Positions 24,714 to 33,377 of a stretch of 64,000 nucleotides of DNA are shown in pieces (position 1 is the stretch's first letter; each line of letters opens with the position of its first letter). This DNA comes from Pseudomonas putida (lineage in GTDB: Bacteria > Pseudomonadota > Gammaproteobacteria > Pseudomonadales > Pseudomonadaceae), in assembly GCF_001941965.1 (NCBI RefSeq), contig NZ_MKZO01000025.1, positions 124,001 through 188,000 on the forward strand, read 5' to 3'. The position numbers and the translations under genes were made by a program. Below the pieces are notes generated by a model that was not told where the DNA came from, made no database searches, and saw only the letters and a program-made list of their open reading frames with translations.

Positions 24714-26204
24714 ATGTTCGAATCCGCTGAAATCGGTCACTCGATCGACAAAGAAACCTACGACGCCGAAGTCCCCGCCCTGCGCGAAGCCCTGCTCGAA
24801 GCCCAGTTCGAGCTCAAGCAGCAGGCGCGTTTCCCGGTCATCGTGCTGATCAACGGCATCGAGGGCGCCGGCAAGGGCGAGACGGTCAAGCTGCTGAACG
24901 AATGGATGGACCCGCGCCTGATCGAAGTGCGCACCTTCGACCAGCAGACCGACGAGGAACTGGCCCGGCCACCGGCCTGGCGCTACTGGCGGGCGCTGCC
25001 GGCCAAGGGGCGGATGGGCGTGTTCTTCGGCAACTGGTACAGCCAGATGCTCCAGGGCCGGGTCCACGGGCATTTCAAGGACGCCGTGCTGGACCAGGCG
25101 ATCAGCGCCTCCGAGCGCCTGGAGCAGATGCTCTGCGATGAAGGCGCGCTGATCTTCAAGTTCTGGTTCCACCTGTCCAAGAAGCAGATGAAGGCCCGCC
25201 TCAAGACGCTCAAGGACGACCCGGTGCACCGCTGGCGCATCAGCCCGCTGGACTGGCAGCAGTCGGAAACCTACGACCGTTTCGTGCGTTTTGGCGAGCG
25301 GGTGATCCGCCGGACCAGCCGCGAGTATGCGCCGTGGCACATTATCGAAGGTGCCGATCCGCACTATCGCAGCCTGGCCGTGGGCAAGCTCCTGCTCGAA
25401 GGCCTGCAGAATGCCCTGAAAGCCAAGGCGCTCAAGGACCCGACGCCGATTGCGCCACTGGGCGAAAGCATCGACGAGCGCAGCCTGCTGGACAGCCTCG
25501 ACCTGAGCGTTCATCTCGACAAGCACGACTACCAGGAGCAACTGGTGTTCGAGCAGGCGCGGCTCGCCGGGCTGCTGCGCGACAAGCGCATGAAGCATCA
25601 CTCGCTGGTGGCGGTGTTCGAAGGCAATGACGCGGCGGGCAAGGGCGGGGCGATCCGTCGGGTGGCGGCGGCGCTGGACCCGCGCCAGTACAGCATCGTG
25701 CCGATCGCCGCGCCGACTGAGGAGGAGCGCGCGCATCCGTACCTGTGGCGCTTCTGGCGGCACCTGCCGGCCTACGGCAAGTTCACCGTGTTCGACCGTT
25801 CCTGGTATGGCCGGGTGCTGGTGGAGCGGGTCGAGGGCTTCTGCAGCCAGGCCGACTGGATGCGCGCGTATGGCGAGATCAACGATTTCGAAGAGCAGAT
25901 CAGCAATGCCGGGGTGGTGGTGGTCAAGTTCTGGCTGGCCATCGACCAGCAGACCCAGCTGGAGCGCTTCCAGGAGCGCGAGAACATTCCGTTCAAGCGT
26001 TTCAAGATCACCGAGGAAGACTGGCGCAACCGCGAAAAATGGGACCTGTATGCGCGGGCGGTGGGGGATATGGTCGACCGTACCAGCACCGAGATTTCCG
26101 CCTGGACCCTGGTGGAAGCCAATGACAAGCGCTGGGCGCGGGTGAAGGTGCTGCGCACCATCAACGAAGCGCTGGAGGCGGCGTTCCGCAAGCACAAGAA
26201 GTAA
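24714..26204 (+). CDS. pap: Polyphosphate:AMP phosphotransferase (two-domain PPK2)
   Basis: This enzyme uses polyphosphate to phosphorylate AMP to ADP, feeding nucleotide energy from polyphosphate stores. Two tandem PPK2 domains are seen, each with its own Walker A: GIEGAGKGE at about 48-56 and GNDAAGKGG at about 304-312. Tandem architecture and length (496 aa) define class II PPK2 (PAP). The lid-region motif DRSWYGRVLVERVEGF lies in the second domain; the matching site in the first reads GNWYSQML, a sign that only the second is fully catalytic, as in known PAPs. AAGGGAG precedes the ATG. Confidence 0.93.
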   Translation: MFESAEIGHSIDKETYDAEVPALREALLEAQFELKQQARFPVIVLINGIEGAGKGETVKLLNEWMDPRLIEVRTFDQQTDEELARPPAWRYWRALPAKGRMGVFFGNWYSQMLQGRVHGHFKDAVLDQAISASERLEQMLCDEGALIFKFWFHLSKKQMKARLKTLKDDPVHRWRISPLDWQQSETYDRFVRFGERVIRRTSREYAPWHIIEGADPHYRSLAVGKLLLEGLQNALKAKALKDPTPIAPLGESIDERSLLDSLDLSVHLDKHDYQEQLVFEQARLAGLLRDKRMKHHSLVAVFEGNDAAGKGGAIRRVAAALDPRQYSIVPIAAPTEEERAHPYLWRFWRHLPAYGKFTVFDRSWYGRVLVERVEGFCSQADWMRAYGEINDFEEQISNAGVVVVKFWLAIDQQTQLERFQERENIPFKRFKITEEDWRNREKWDLYARAVGDMVDRTSTEISAWTLVEANDKRWARVKVLRTINEALEAAFRKHKK

Positions 26205-26224
26205 TTCTTGAAGCTGACACCAAA

Positions 26225-26318
26225 CCCTGTGGGAGCTGGCTTGCCAGCGATGAGGCCGGCACTGACAAACATGTCGTCAGTTCTGGCCCTATCGCTGGCA
26301 AGCCAGCTCCCACAGGGT
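26225..26318. repeat. REP doublet (REPIN), opposite arm order
   Basis: Here the units point the other way from the doublets at 7.3, 10.1, 17.5 and 22.5 kb: CTGGCTTGCCAG comes first. A short inner dyad (ACTGAC / GTCAGT) lies in the centre. The right arm is followed by TTCTTTTTG, so on the plus strand it could act as a terminator for the polyphosphate gene. Confidence 0.88.
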
Positions 26319-26403
26319 TCTTTTTGAGCTTCACGATCTTTTGTAATCCCTTTCCTACGCACTAGACTCTCGCCATCCACCACCCCGGGCTATCGAGGCC
26401 GTC

Positions 26404-27360
26404 ATGCATATCTCTTCCGGACGCTGGGCCTACGGGCTGTTCCTGGCGCTGTTGACCGCCGTGCTGTGGGGCATCCTGCCGGTGAAGCTCAAGCAGGTCC
26501 TGCAGGTGATGGACCCGGTCAGCGTCACCTGGTACCGCCTGCTGGTGTCAGGCGGGCTGCTGTTCGCCTGGCTCGGGGCGCAACGCAACCTTCCCTCGTT
26601 CTCCGCCCTGGGTCGCCGTGGCAAGTGGCTGGTGGCGGTGTGCGTGCTCGGGCTCACCGGCAACTACGTGCTCTACCTGATCGGCCTGAACCTGGTCAGC
26701 GCCGGTACCGCGCAACTGGTGGTGCAGATCGGCCCGGTGCTGCTGCTGATCGGCAGCGTCTTCGTGTTCAAGGAATCCTTCACCGTCGGCCAGGGTATCG
26801 GCCTGGCGCTGCTGATGGTCGGTTTCGGCCTGTTCTTCAACCAGCGCCTGGATGAGCTGCTCACCTCCCTGGGTGCCTACACCACTGGGGTACTGGTGAT
26901 CATCGCGGCGTCCTCGGTCTGGGTGTTCTACGCCCTCGGCCAGAAACAGTTGCTCACGGTGTGGAATTCCAAGCAGGTGATGATGGTGATCTACCTGTGC
27001 TGCGCCTTGCTGCTGACACCCTGGGCGAAACCGCTGGAAGTGCTGCAATTGAGCGCCCTGCAGGGCTGGATGTTGCTGGCCTGCTGCCTCAACACCCTGG
27101 TAGCCTACGGCGCCTTCGCCGAAGCGCTGGCGCATTGGGAGGCGTCGCGGGTCAGCGCGACCCTGGCGATTACGCCGCTGGTGACTTTCGTGACCGTGGC
27201 CCTGGCTGCATGGGTGTGGCCGGCGTACGTCAGCGCCGAGCAGATCAACGGCCTGGGCTATTTCGGCGCGCTGGTGGTGGTGGCGGGGTCGGCGCTGACC
27301 GCCCTGGGGCCGTCGATCAGCGCCGGCTGGAAGGCCAGGCGCGTGCGCCCGGCCGCCTGA
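26404..27360 (+). CDS. EamA family (DMT) transporter, RarD-like
   Basis: A ten-span drug/metabolite transporter of 318 aa has the two EamA halves. The start TAVLWGILPVKLKQVLQ and the GNYVLYLIGLNLVSAGTAQLV stretch resemble RarD-type members. The substrate is unknown. It is convergent with fumC, the two stop codons being one base apart. Confidence 0.85.
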   Translation: MHISSGRWAYGLFLALLTAVLWGILPVKLKQVLQVMDPVSVTWYRLLVSGGLLFAWLGAQRNLPSFSALGRRGKWLVAVCVLGLTGNYVLYLIGLNLVSAGTAQLVVQIGPVLLLIGSVFVFKESFTVGQGIGLALLMVGFGLFFNQRLDELLTSLGAYTTGVLVIIAASSVWVFYALGQKQLLTVWNSKQVMMVIYLCCALLLTPWAKPLEVLQLSALQGWMLLACCLNTLVAYGAFAEALAHWEASRVSATLAITPLVTFVTVALAAWVWPAYVSAEQINGLGYFGALVVVAGSALTALGPSISAGWKARRVRPAA

Positions 27361-27361
27361 C

Positions 27362-28756
<1,395 letters not shown>

Positions 28757-28916
28757 GTGCTACCCACTCCTTTGCAAGATGCAAGTTTGACCAGACAGTT
28801 TAGGTCTTGATTCGCCAGGCAGGTTCCATAGCCCACTCGTCCTATTGAGCGGCTGCGTCCGTGGGCGCAGAATGCTCTACGCTGGAAACACTCACTTACT
28901 CTTTTAAGGAATTCCG

Positions 28917-29444
28917 ATGACCCGTCTCCGCGCCCTTTGCACGGCCGTCGCCCTGGTTTGCGCAAGCGGCCAGGTATTCGCTGCCGGCCCAAGCCACGAC
29001 GCTGCGGCCGAGAAGTTTCTGACCCTGGCGCACGCCGACAAGCTCGGTACGCCGGTGTACATGCAGGTGCAGCAGATGTTCGCCCAGCGCTTCGAGCAGA
29101 CCAAGGCGCCTGCCTCGAAGAAAGCCGTGCTCGATAGCTACCAGGCCAAGGCCAACGCTGCCCTGGACAACGCCATCGGCTGGAACAAGCTGAAGCCGGA
29201 TATGGTCAAGCTCTACACCAGCACCTTCACCGAGCAGGAACTGAAAGACCTGGTGGCCTTCTACCAGTCGCCGCTGGGCAAGAAAGTCCTGGAGAAAATG
29301 CCGGTGGTGACCCAGCAGTCCGCCCAGCTGACCCAGCAGAAGCTGGAAAGCGCTGTGCCTGTGGTCAACAAGCTGCTCGCCGACATGACCAACGAACTCG
29401 ACCCGAACGCCGGCAAGGCCGCCGCGCCGGCCAAGAAGCCATAA
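28917..29444 (+). CDS. Secreted DUF2059 protein
   Basis: A 175-residue exported protein has a signal peptide ending at Val-Phe-Ala (residue 23). The helical DUF2059 core includes YTSTFTEQELKDLVAFYQSPLGKKVLEKMP, whose last part is typical. The C-terminus is rich in Ala, Pro and Lys. Function is unknown. It is in one transcript with bolA, 12 bases downstream; AAGGA lies six bases before the ATG. Confidence 0.85.
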   Translation: MTRLRALCTAVALVCASGQVFAAGPSHDAAAEKFLTLAHADKLGTPVYMQVQQMFAQRFEQTKAPASKKAVLDSYQAKANAALDNAIGWNKLKPDMVKLYTSTFTEQELKDLVAFYQSPLGKKVLEKMPVVTQQSAQLTQQKLESAVPVVNKLLADMTNELDPNAGKAAAPAKKP

Positions 29445-29456
29445 GCGGAGCCACCG

Positions 29457-29756
29457 ATGTCGATGCAGCAGAAGATCGAACAGAGCCTGTCGGCGCTGGA
29501 GCCCCGGCACCTGCAGGTCCTGGACGAGAGCTATATGCATAGCCGTGGCACCGAGACCCACTACAAGGCGGTCGTGGTCAGCGAGCAGTTCGAGGGCCTG
29601 AACAGCGTCAAGCGGCACCAGAAGGTCTACGCCACCCTCGGTGACCTGATGGGCCAGTTCCATGCCCTGGCGTTGCATACCTACACCCAGCAGGAATGGG
29701 AAAAGGTCGGTGTTGCACCGGCTTCCCCCACCTGTGCCGGAGGCAGCAAGCACTGA
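29457..29756 (+). CDS. bolA: BolA family protein
   Basis: This small cytoplasmic protein of 99 aa works with monothiol glutaredoxins on iron-sulfur clusters and, in E. coli BolA, in stress morphology. The HALALHTYTQQEW helix near the C-terminus holds the invariant His. The ATG at 29457 has GGAG six bases upstream. It follows the DUF2059 gene and is closed by a terminator-like hairpin. Confidence 0.92.
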   Translation: MSMQQKIEQSLSALEPRHLQVLDESYMHSRGTETHYKAVVVSEQFEGLNSVKRHQKVYATLGDLMGQFHALALHTYTQQEWEKVGVAPASPTCAGGSKH

Positions 29757-29788
29757 TTTCATGATCAGGTTTTGCTAGAATCCGCAAC

Positions 29789-29815
29789 CGCGCCGCTTGT
29801 CGGCGCGTTTTTATT
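29789..29815 (+). terminator. Terminator-like hairpin after bolA
   Basis: A 7-base GC stem (CGCGCCG / CGGCGCG) with a CTTGT loop is followed by TTTTTAT. It lies 33 bases after the bolA stop. A TAGAAT at 29776-29781 could be a promoter element for trhO, in which case the hairpin would lie in its leader. Confidence 0.7.
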
Positions 29816-29880
29816 TGTATTTTTTGTATTTTCAAACCCGGTCCGCCCTTTGCGAGGGTGACCACTGGAGAGTTGCAAGC

Positions 29881-30816
29881 ATGACCCAACCGATCGTCGT
29901 GGCGGCGCTGTACAAGTTCGTCACCCTCGAAGACTACGTCGAACTGCGCGAGCCGCTGCTGGCTGCCATGGAAGCCAACCGCGTCAAAGGCACCCTGCTG
30001 CTGGCCGAGGAAGGCATCAACGGCACGGTTTCCGCCACCCGCGAAGGCATCGACGGCCTGCTCGCCTGGCTGCGCAACGACCCGCGCCTGGTGGATGTCG
30101 ACCACAAGGAGTCGTACTGCGACGAGCAGCCGTTCTACCGGACCAAGGTCAAGCTGAAGAAAGAGATCGTCACCCTGGGCGTACCGGGCGTCGACCCGAA
30201 CAAGGCGGTCGGCACCTATGTCGAGCCGCAGGACTGGAACGCCCTGATCAACGACCCGGAAGTGCTGCTGATCGACACCCGCAACGACTACGAAGTGGCC
30301 ATCGGCACTTTCGAAGGCGCCATCGACCCGAAGACCACCACCTTCCGCGAGTTCCCCGAGTACATCAAGGCCAACTTCGACCCGGCGCGGCACAAGAAGG
30401 TGGCCATGTTCTGCACCGGCGGCATCCGTTGCGAGAAGGCGTCGAGCTATATGCTCGGTGAGGGCTTCGAAGAGGTCTATCATCTGAAAGGCGGGATCCT
30501 GAAATATCTGGAAGAAGTGCCTCAGGACCAGAGCAAGTGGCAGGGCGACTGCTTCGTCTTCGACAACCGGGTCACCGTGCGTCACGACCTCAGCGAAGGC
30601 GAGTACGACCAGTGCCACGCGTGCCGCCATCCGGTCAGTGTCGAGGACCGGGCCTCGGAGCACTACTTGCCAGGCATCAGCTGCCCGCATTGCTGGGACA
30701 GCCTGAGCGAGAAGACCCGCCGCAGCGCCATCGACCGGCAGAAGCAGATCGAACTGGCCAAGGCCCGCAACCAGCCGCACCCGATCGGGTTCAACTACCG
30801 CAAAGCCGAGGTGTGA
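29881..30816 (+). CDS. trhO: tRNA uridine(34) hydroxylase TrhO (rhodanese-domain)
   Basis: TrhO (YceA) makes 5-hydroxyuridine at position 34 of tRNAs. The 311-residue protein has the N-terminal ferredoxin-like domain and a central rhodanese domain with catalytic Cys178 in FCTGGIRCEKAS. A C-terminal zinc-like Cys cluster follows (CHACRHP, then CPHCW). The ATG at 29881 has GGAG ten bases upstream. The frame extends 28 codons further but through the terminator region. Confidence 0.92.
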   Translation: MTQPIVVAALYKFVTLEDYVELREPLLAAMEANRVKGTLLLAEEGINGTVSATREGIDGLLAWLRNDPRLVDVDHKESYCDEQPFYRTKVKLKKEIVTLGVPGVDPNKAVGTYVEPQDWNALINDPEVLLIDTRNDYEVAIGTFEGAIDPKTTTFREFPEYIKANFDPARHKKVAMFCTGGIRCEKASSYMLGEGFEEVYHLKGGILKYLEEVPQDQSKWQGDCFVFDNRVTVRHDLSEGEYDQCHACRHPVSVEDRASEHYLPGISCPHCWDSLSEKTRRSAIDRQKQIELAKARNQPHPIGFNYRKAEV

Positions 30817-30819
30817 TGC

Positions 30820-31452
30820 ATGACCGCTCGCCTGCTCTATGTGATGGACCCGATGTGCTCCTGGTGCTGGGGGTTCGCGCCGGTGGCTGCGGCCCTGATC
30901 GCCCAGGCGCGCCAGGCAGGGATTGAAACCCGCCTGGTGGTCGGCGGCCTGCGCACCGGCAGTTCGGCCCTGGACGCCTCGACCCGGCGCTACATCCTCG
31001 AGCACTGGCAAGCGGTCAACGAAGCCACCGGCCAGCCGTTCCAGCTTGAGGGCGCCATGCCCGACGGCTTTGTCTACGACACCGAGCCGGCCTGCCGCGC
31101 CCTGGTGACGGCGCGCAGCCTGGACGAGGGCAAGGTCTGGGACCTGCTGGCGCTGATCCAGCAGGCGTTCTACCAGCGGGCCGAAGACGTCACCCTGGCG
31201 CCGACCCTGGTCAACCTGGCGGAGCAGGCCGGTTTCGACCGCGCCAGCTTCGCCGCGGCCTTCGCCAGCAGCGAACAGCGCACGGCCACGGCCGCCGATT
31301 TCACCTGGGTCCAGGACCTGGGCATCGCCGGCTTCCCGACCCTGCTCGCCGAGCGCAACGGCCAACTGGCCTTGCTGACCAATGGCTACCAGGCGCTGGA
31401 GTCCCTCGAACCGCTGCTCGGCCGCTGGCTGGAGCGGGCTGCCTATGCTTGA
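30820..31452 (+). CDS. DsbA family (FrnE-like) thioredoxin-fold protein
   Basis: The protein has a CSWC redox motif at residues 13-16 and a cis-proline loop near GFPTLL, with the helical insert of the DsbA family. There is no signal peptide, so it is cytoplasmic, as in FrnE-like oxidoreductases and 2-hydroxychromene isomerase relatives. Length is 210 aa. It starts 3 bases after trhO and overlaps the ABC gene by 8 bases, so the three are one operon. Confidence 0.85.
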   Translation: MTARLLYVMDPMCSWCWGFAPVAAALIAQARQAGIETRLVVGGLRTGSSALDASTRRYILEHWQAVNEATGQPFQLEGAMPDGFVYDTEPACRALVTARSLDEGKVWDLLALIQQAFYQRAEDVTLAPTLVNLAEQAGFDRASFAAAFASSEQRTATAADFTWVQDLGIAGFPTLLAERNGQLALLTNGYQALESLEPLLGRWLERAAYA

Positions 31453-33277
31453 TCTGCCAGGCTCGCCCGACCCGGTACCCGGGCCTGCGGCGGCGTCTGC
31501 CGATCGCTTGAGCTGGGCGGAAATCCGCCGCCTGGCGCTGCACCACAAGAAAGCCCTGTGGATCGCCAATGGCGTTGCCGTGCTGGCGGCGCTGTGCAGC
31601 GTGCCGATCCCGCTGCTCCTGCCGTTGCTGGTGGACGAAGTGCTGCTCGGCCATGGCGACGCGGCGCTGAAGTGGATGAACCAGTTCCTGCCGGGCAACT
31701 GGCAGGTGGCGGCCGGCTATATCGGCCTGATGCTCTTCGTCACCCTGTTGCTGCGCAGCACGGCGCTGATCTTCAACGTGGTCCAGGCCAAGCTGTTCGC
31801 CGGCCTGGCGAAAGACATCGTCTATCGCCTGCGCATCCGCCTGATCGAGCGGCTCAAGCGCATTTCCCTGAGCGAATACGAAAGCCTCGGCAGCGGTACC
31901 GTCACCACCCACCTGGTGACCGACCTCGACACCCTCGACAAATTCGTCGGCGAAACCCTCAGCCGTTTCCTCGTGGCCATGCTGACCCTGACCGGCACCG
32001 CGGCGATCCTGATCTGGATGCACTGGCAACTGGCGCTGCTGATCCTGCTGTTCAACCCGCTGGTGATCTTCGCCACGGTGCAACTGGGCAAGCGGGTCAA
32101 GCACCTGAAGAAGCTGGAGAACGACAGCACCTCGCGCTTCACCCAGGCCCTCACCGAAACCCTCGACGCCATCCAGGAAGTGCGTGCCGGCAACCGCCAG
32201 GGCTACTTCCTCGGACGCCTTGGCCTGCGCGCCCAGGAAGTGCGCAACTACGCCGTGGCCTCGCAATGGAAAAGCGACGCCAGCGGGCGTGCCAGCGGCC
32301 TGCTGTTCCAGTTCGGCATCGATATCTTCCGTGCGGCGGCCATGCTCACCGTGCTGTTTTCCGACCTGAGCATCGGCCAGATGCTCGCGGTGTTCAGCTA
32401 CCTGTGGTTCATGATCGGCCCGGTGGAGCAGTTGTTGAACCTGCAATACGCCTATTACGCGGCCGGTGGCGCCCTGAGCCGGATCAACGAGCTGCTGGCC
32501 CGTGCCGACGAGCCGCAGTTCGCTGGCGGTACCGACCCGTTCCAGGGCCAGACCACGGTGGGCATCGAGGTCCGCGGCCTGCGCTTCGGCTACGGCGAGG
32601 AACCGGTGCTGGATCAGTTGAACCTGTCCATCGCCCCGGGCGAGAAGGTCGCCATCGTCGGCGCCAGTGGCGGTGGCAAGAGCACCCTGGTGCAACTGCT
32701 GCTCGGCCTGTACACCGCGCAGGCGGGGACCATTCGCTTTGGTGGCGCGACCCAGCAGGAAATCGGCCTGGATACCCTGCGCGAGAACGTTGCGGTGGTG
32801 CTCCAGCACCCGTCGCTGTTCAACGACACGGTACGCGCCAACCTGACCATGGGCCGTGACTGCAGTGACGAGGAATGCTGGCAGGCCCTGGCCATCGCCC
32901 AGCTCGATGAAACCATCGCTGCCTTGCCGCAAGGCCTGGACAGCGTGGTCGGGCGCTCCGGCGTGCGTCTGTCCGGCGGCCAGCGCCAGCGCCTGGCGAT
33001 TGCCCGAATGGTCCTGGCCAAGCCCAAGGTGGTGATCCTCGACGAGGCCACCTCGGCCCTCGACGCCGCCACCGAGTACAACCTGCACCATGCCCTGGCG
33101 CGCTTCCTCAGCGCCCGTACTACGCTGATCATCGCCCACCGCCTGTCGGCGGTGAAACAGGCCGATCGCGTGCTGGTCTTCGACGGTGGGCATGTCGCCG
33201 AGGATGGCGGTCACCAGCAACTGATCGCCGAAGGCGGCCTGTACGCCAAGCTGTACGGTCACTTGCAGCAAAGCTGA
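31445..33277 (+). CDS. ABC transporter, fused permease and ATP-binding protein (exporter type)
   Basis: A type IV ABC exporter half-transporter of 610 aa. Six membrane spans lie in residues ~40-320, followed by the nucleotide-binding domain. Walker A GASGGGKST begins at residue 406, signature LSGGQ is at 509-513, and Walker B reads VVILDEATSALD. The substrate is unknown. The ATG at 31445 overlaps the preceding gene. By memory of neighbours, it corresponds to PA0860, directly before rbdA. Confidence 0.88.
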   Translation: MLDLPGSPDPVPGPAAASADRLSWAEIRRLALHHKKALWIANGVAVLAALCSVPIPLLLPLLVDEVLLGHGDAALKWMNQFLPGNWQVAAGYIGLMLFVTLLLRSTALIFNVVQAKLFAGLAKDIVYRLRIRLIERLKRISLSEYESLGSGTVTTHLVTDLDTLDKFVGETLSRFLVAMLTLTGTAAILIWMHWQLALLILLFNPLVIFATVQLGKRVKHLKKLENDSTSRFTQALTETLDAIQEVRAGNRQGYFLGRLGLRAQEVRNYAVASQWKSDASGRASGLLFQFGIDIFRAAAMLTVLFSDLSIGQMLAVFSYLWFMIGPVEQLLNLQYAYYAAGGALSRINELLARADEPQFAGGTDPFQGQTTVGIEVRGLRFGYGEEPVLDQLNLSIAPGEKVAIVGASGGGKSTLVQLLLGLYTAQAGTIRFGGATQQEIGLDTLRENVAVVLQHPSLFNDTVRANLTMGRDCSDEECWQALAIAQLDETIAALPQGLDSVVGRSGVRLSGGQRQRLAIARMVLAKPKVVILDEATSALDAATEYNLHHALARFLSARTTLIIAHRLSAVKQADRVLVFDGGHVAEDGGHQQLIAEGGLYAKLYGHLQQS

Positions 33278-33377
33278 GTGTTTATTGTGCGAAATCACTT
33301 ATCCGCATGAAGGCAAATGGCCTAGTCTGTATCGGAACAGAGTGAGGCTACTCACCGGTGCTGTCGCAAGGGACTTC

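Noticed and set aside
7332..26318. Regularly recurring CTGGCAAGCCAG palindromes as a CRISPR-like array
   Set aside because: They are scattered inverted doublets kilobases apart, with no equal spacers and no cas genes; they are REP elements.
29608..33298. Two long minus-strand frames opposite bolA, trhO, the DsbA-like gene and the ABC exporter
   Set aside because: The plus-strand genes have coupled starts and intact catalytic motifs; the antisense frames have none.
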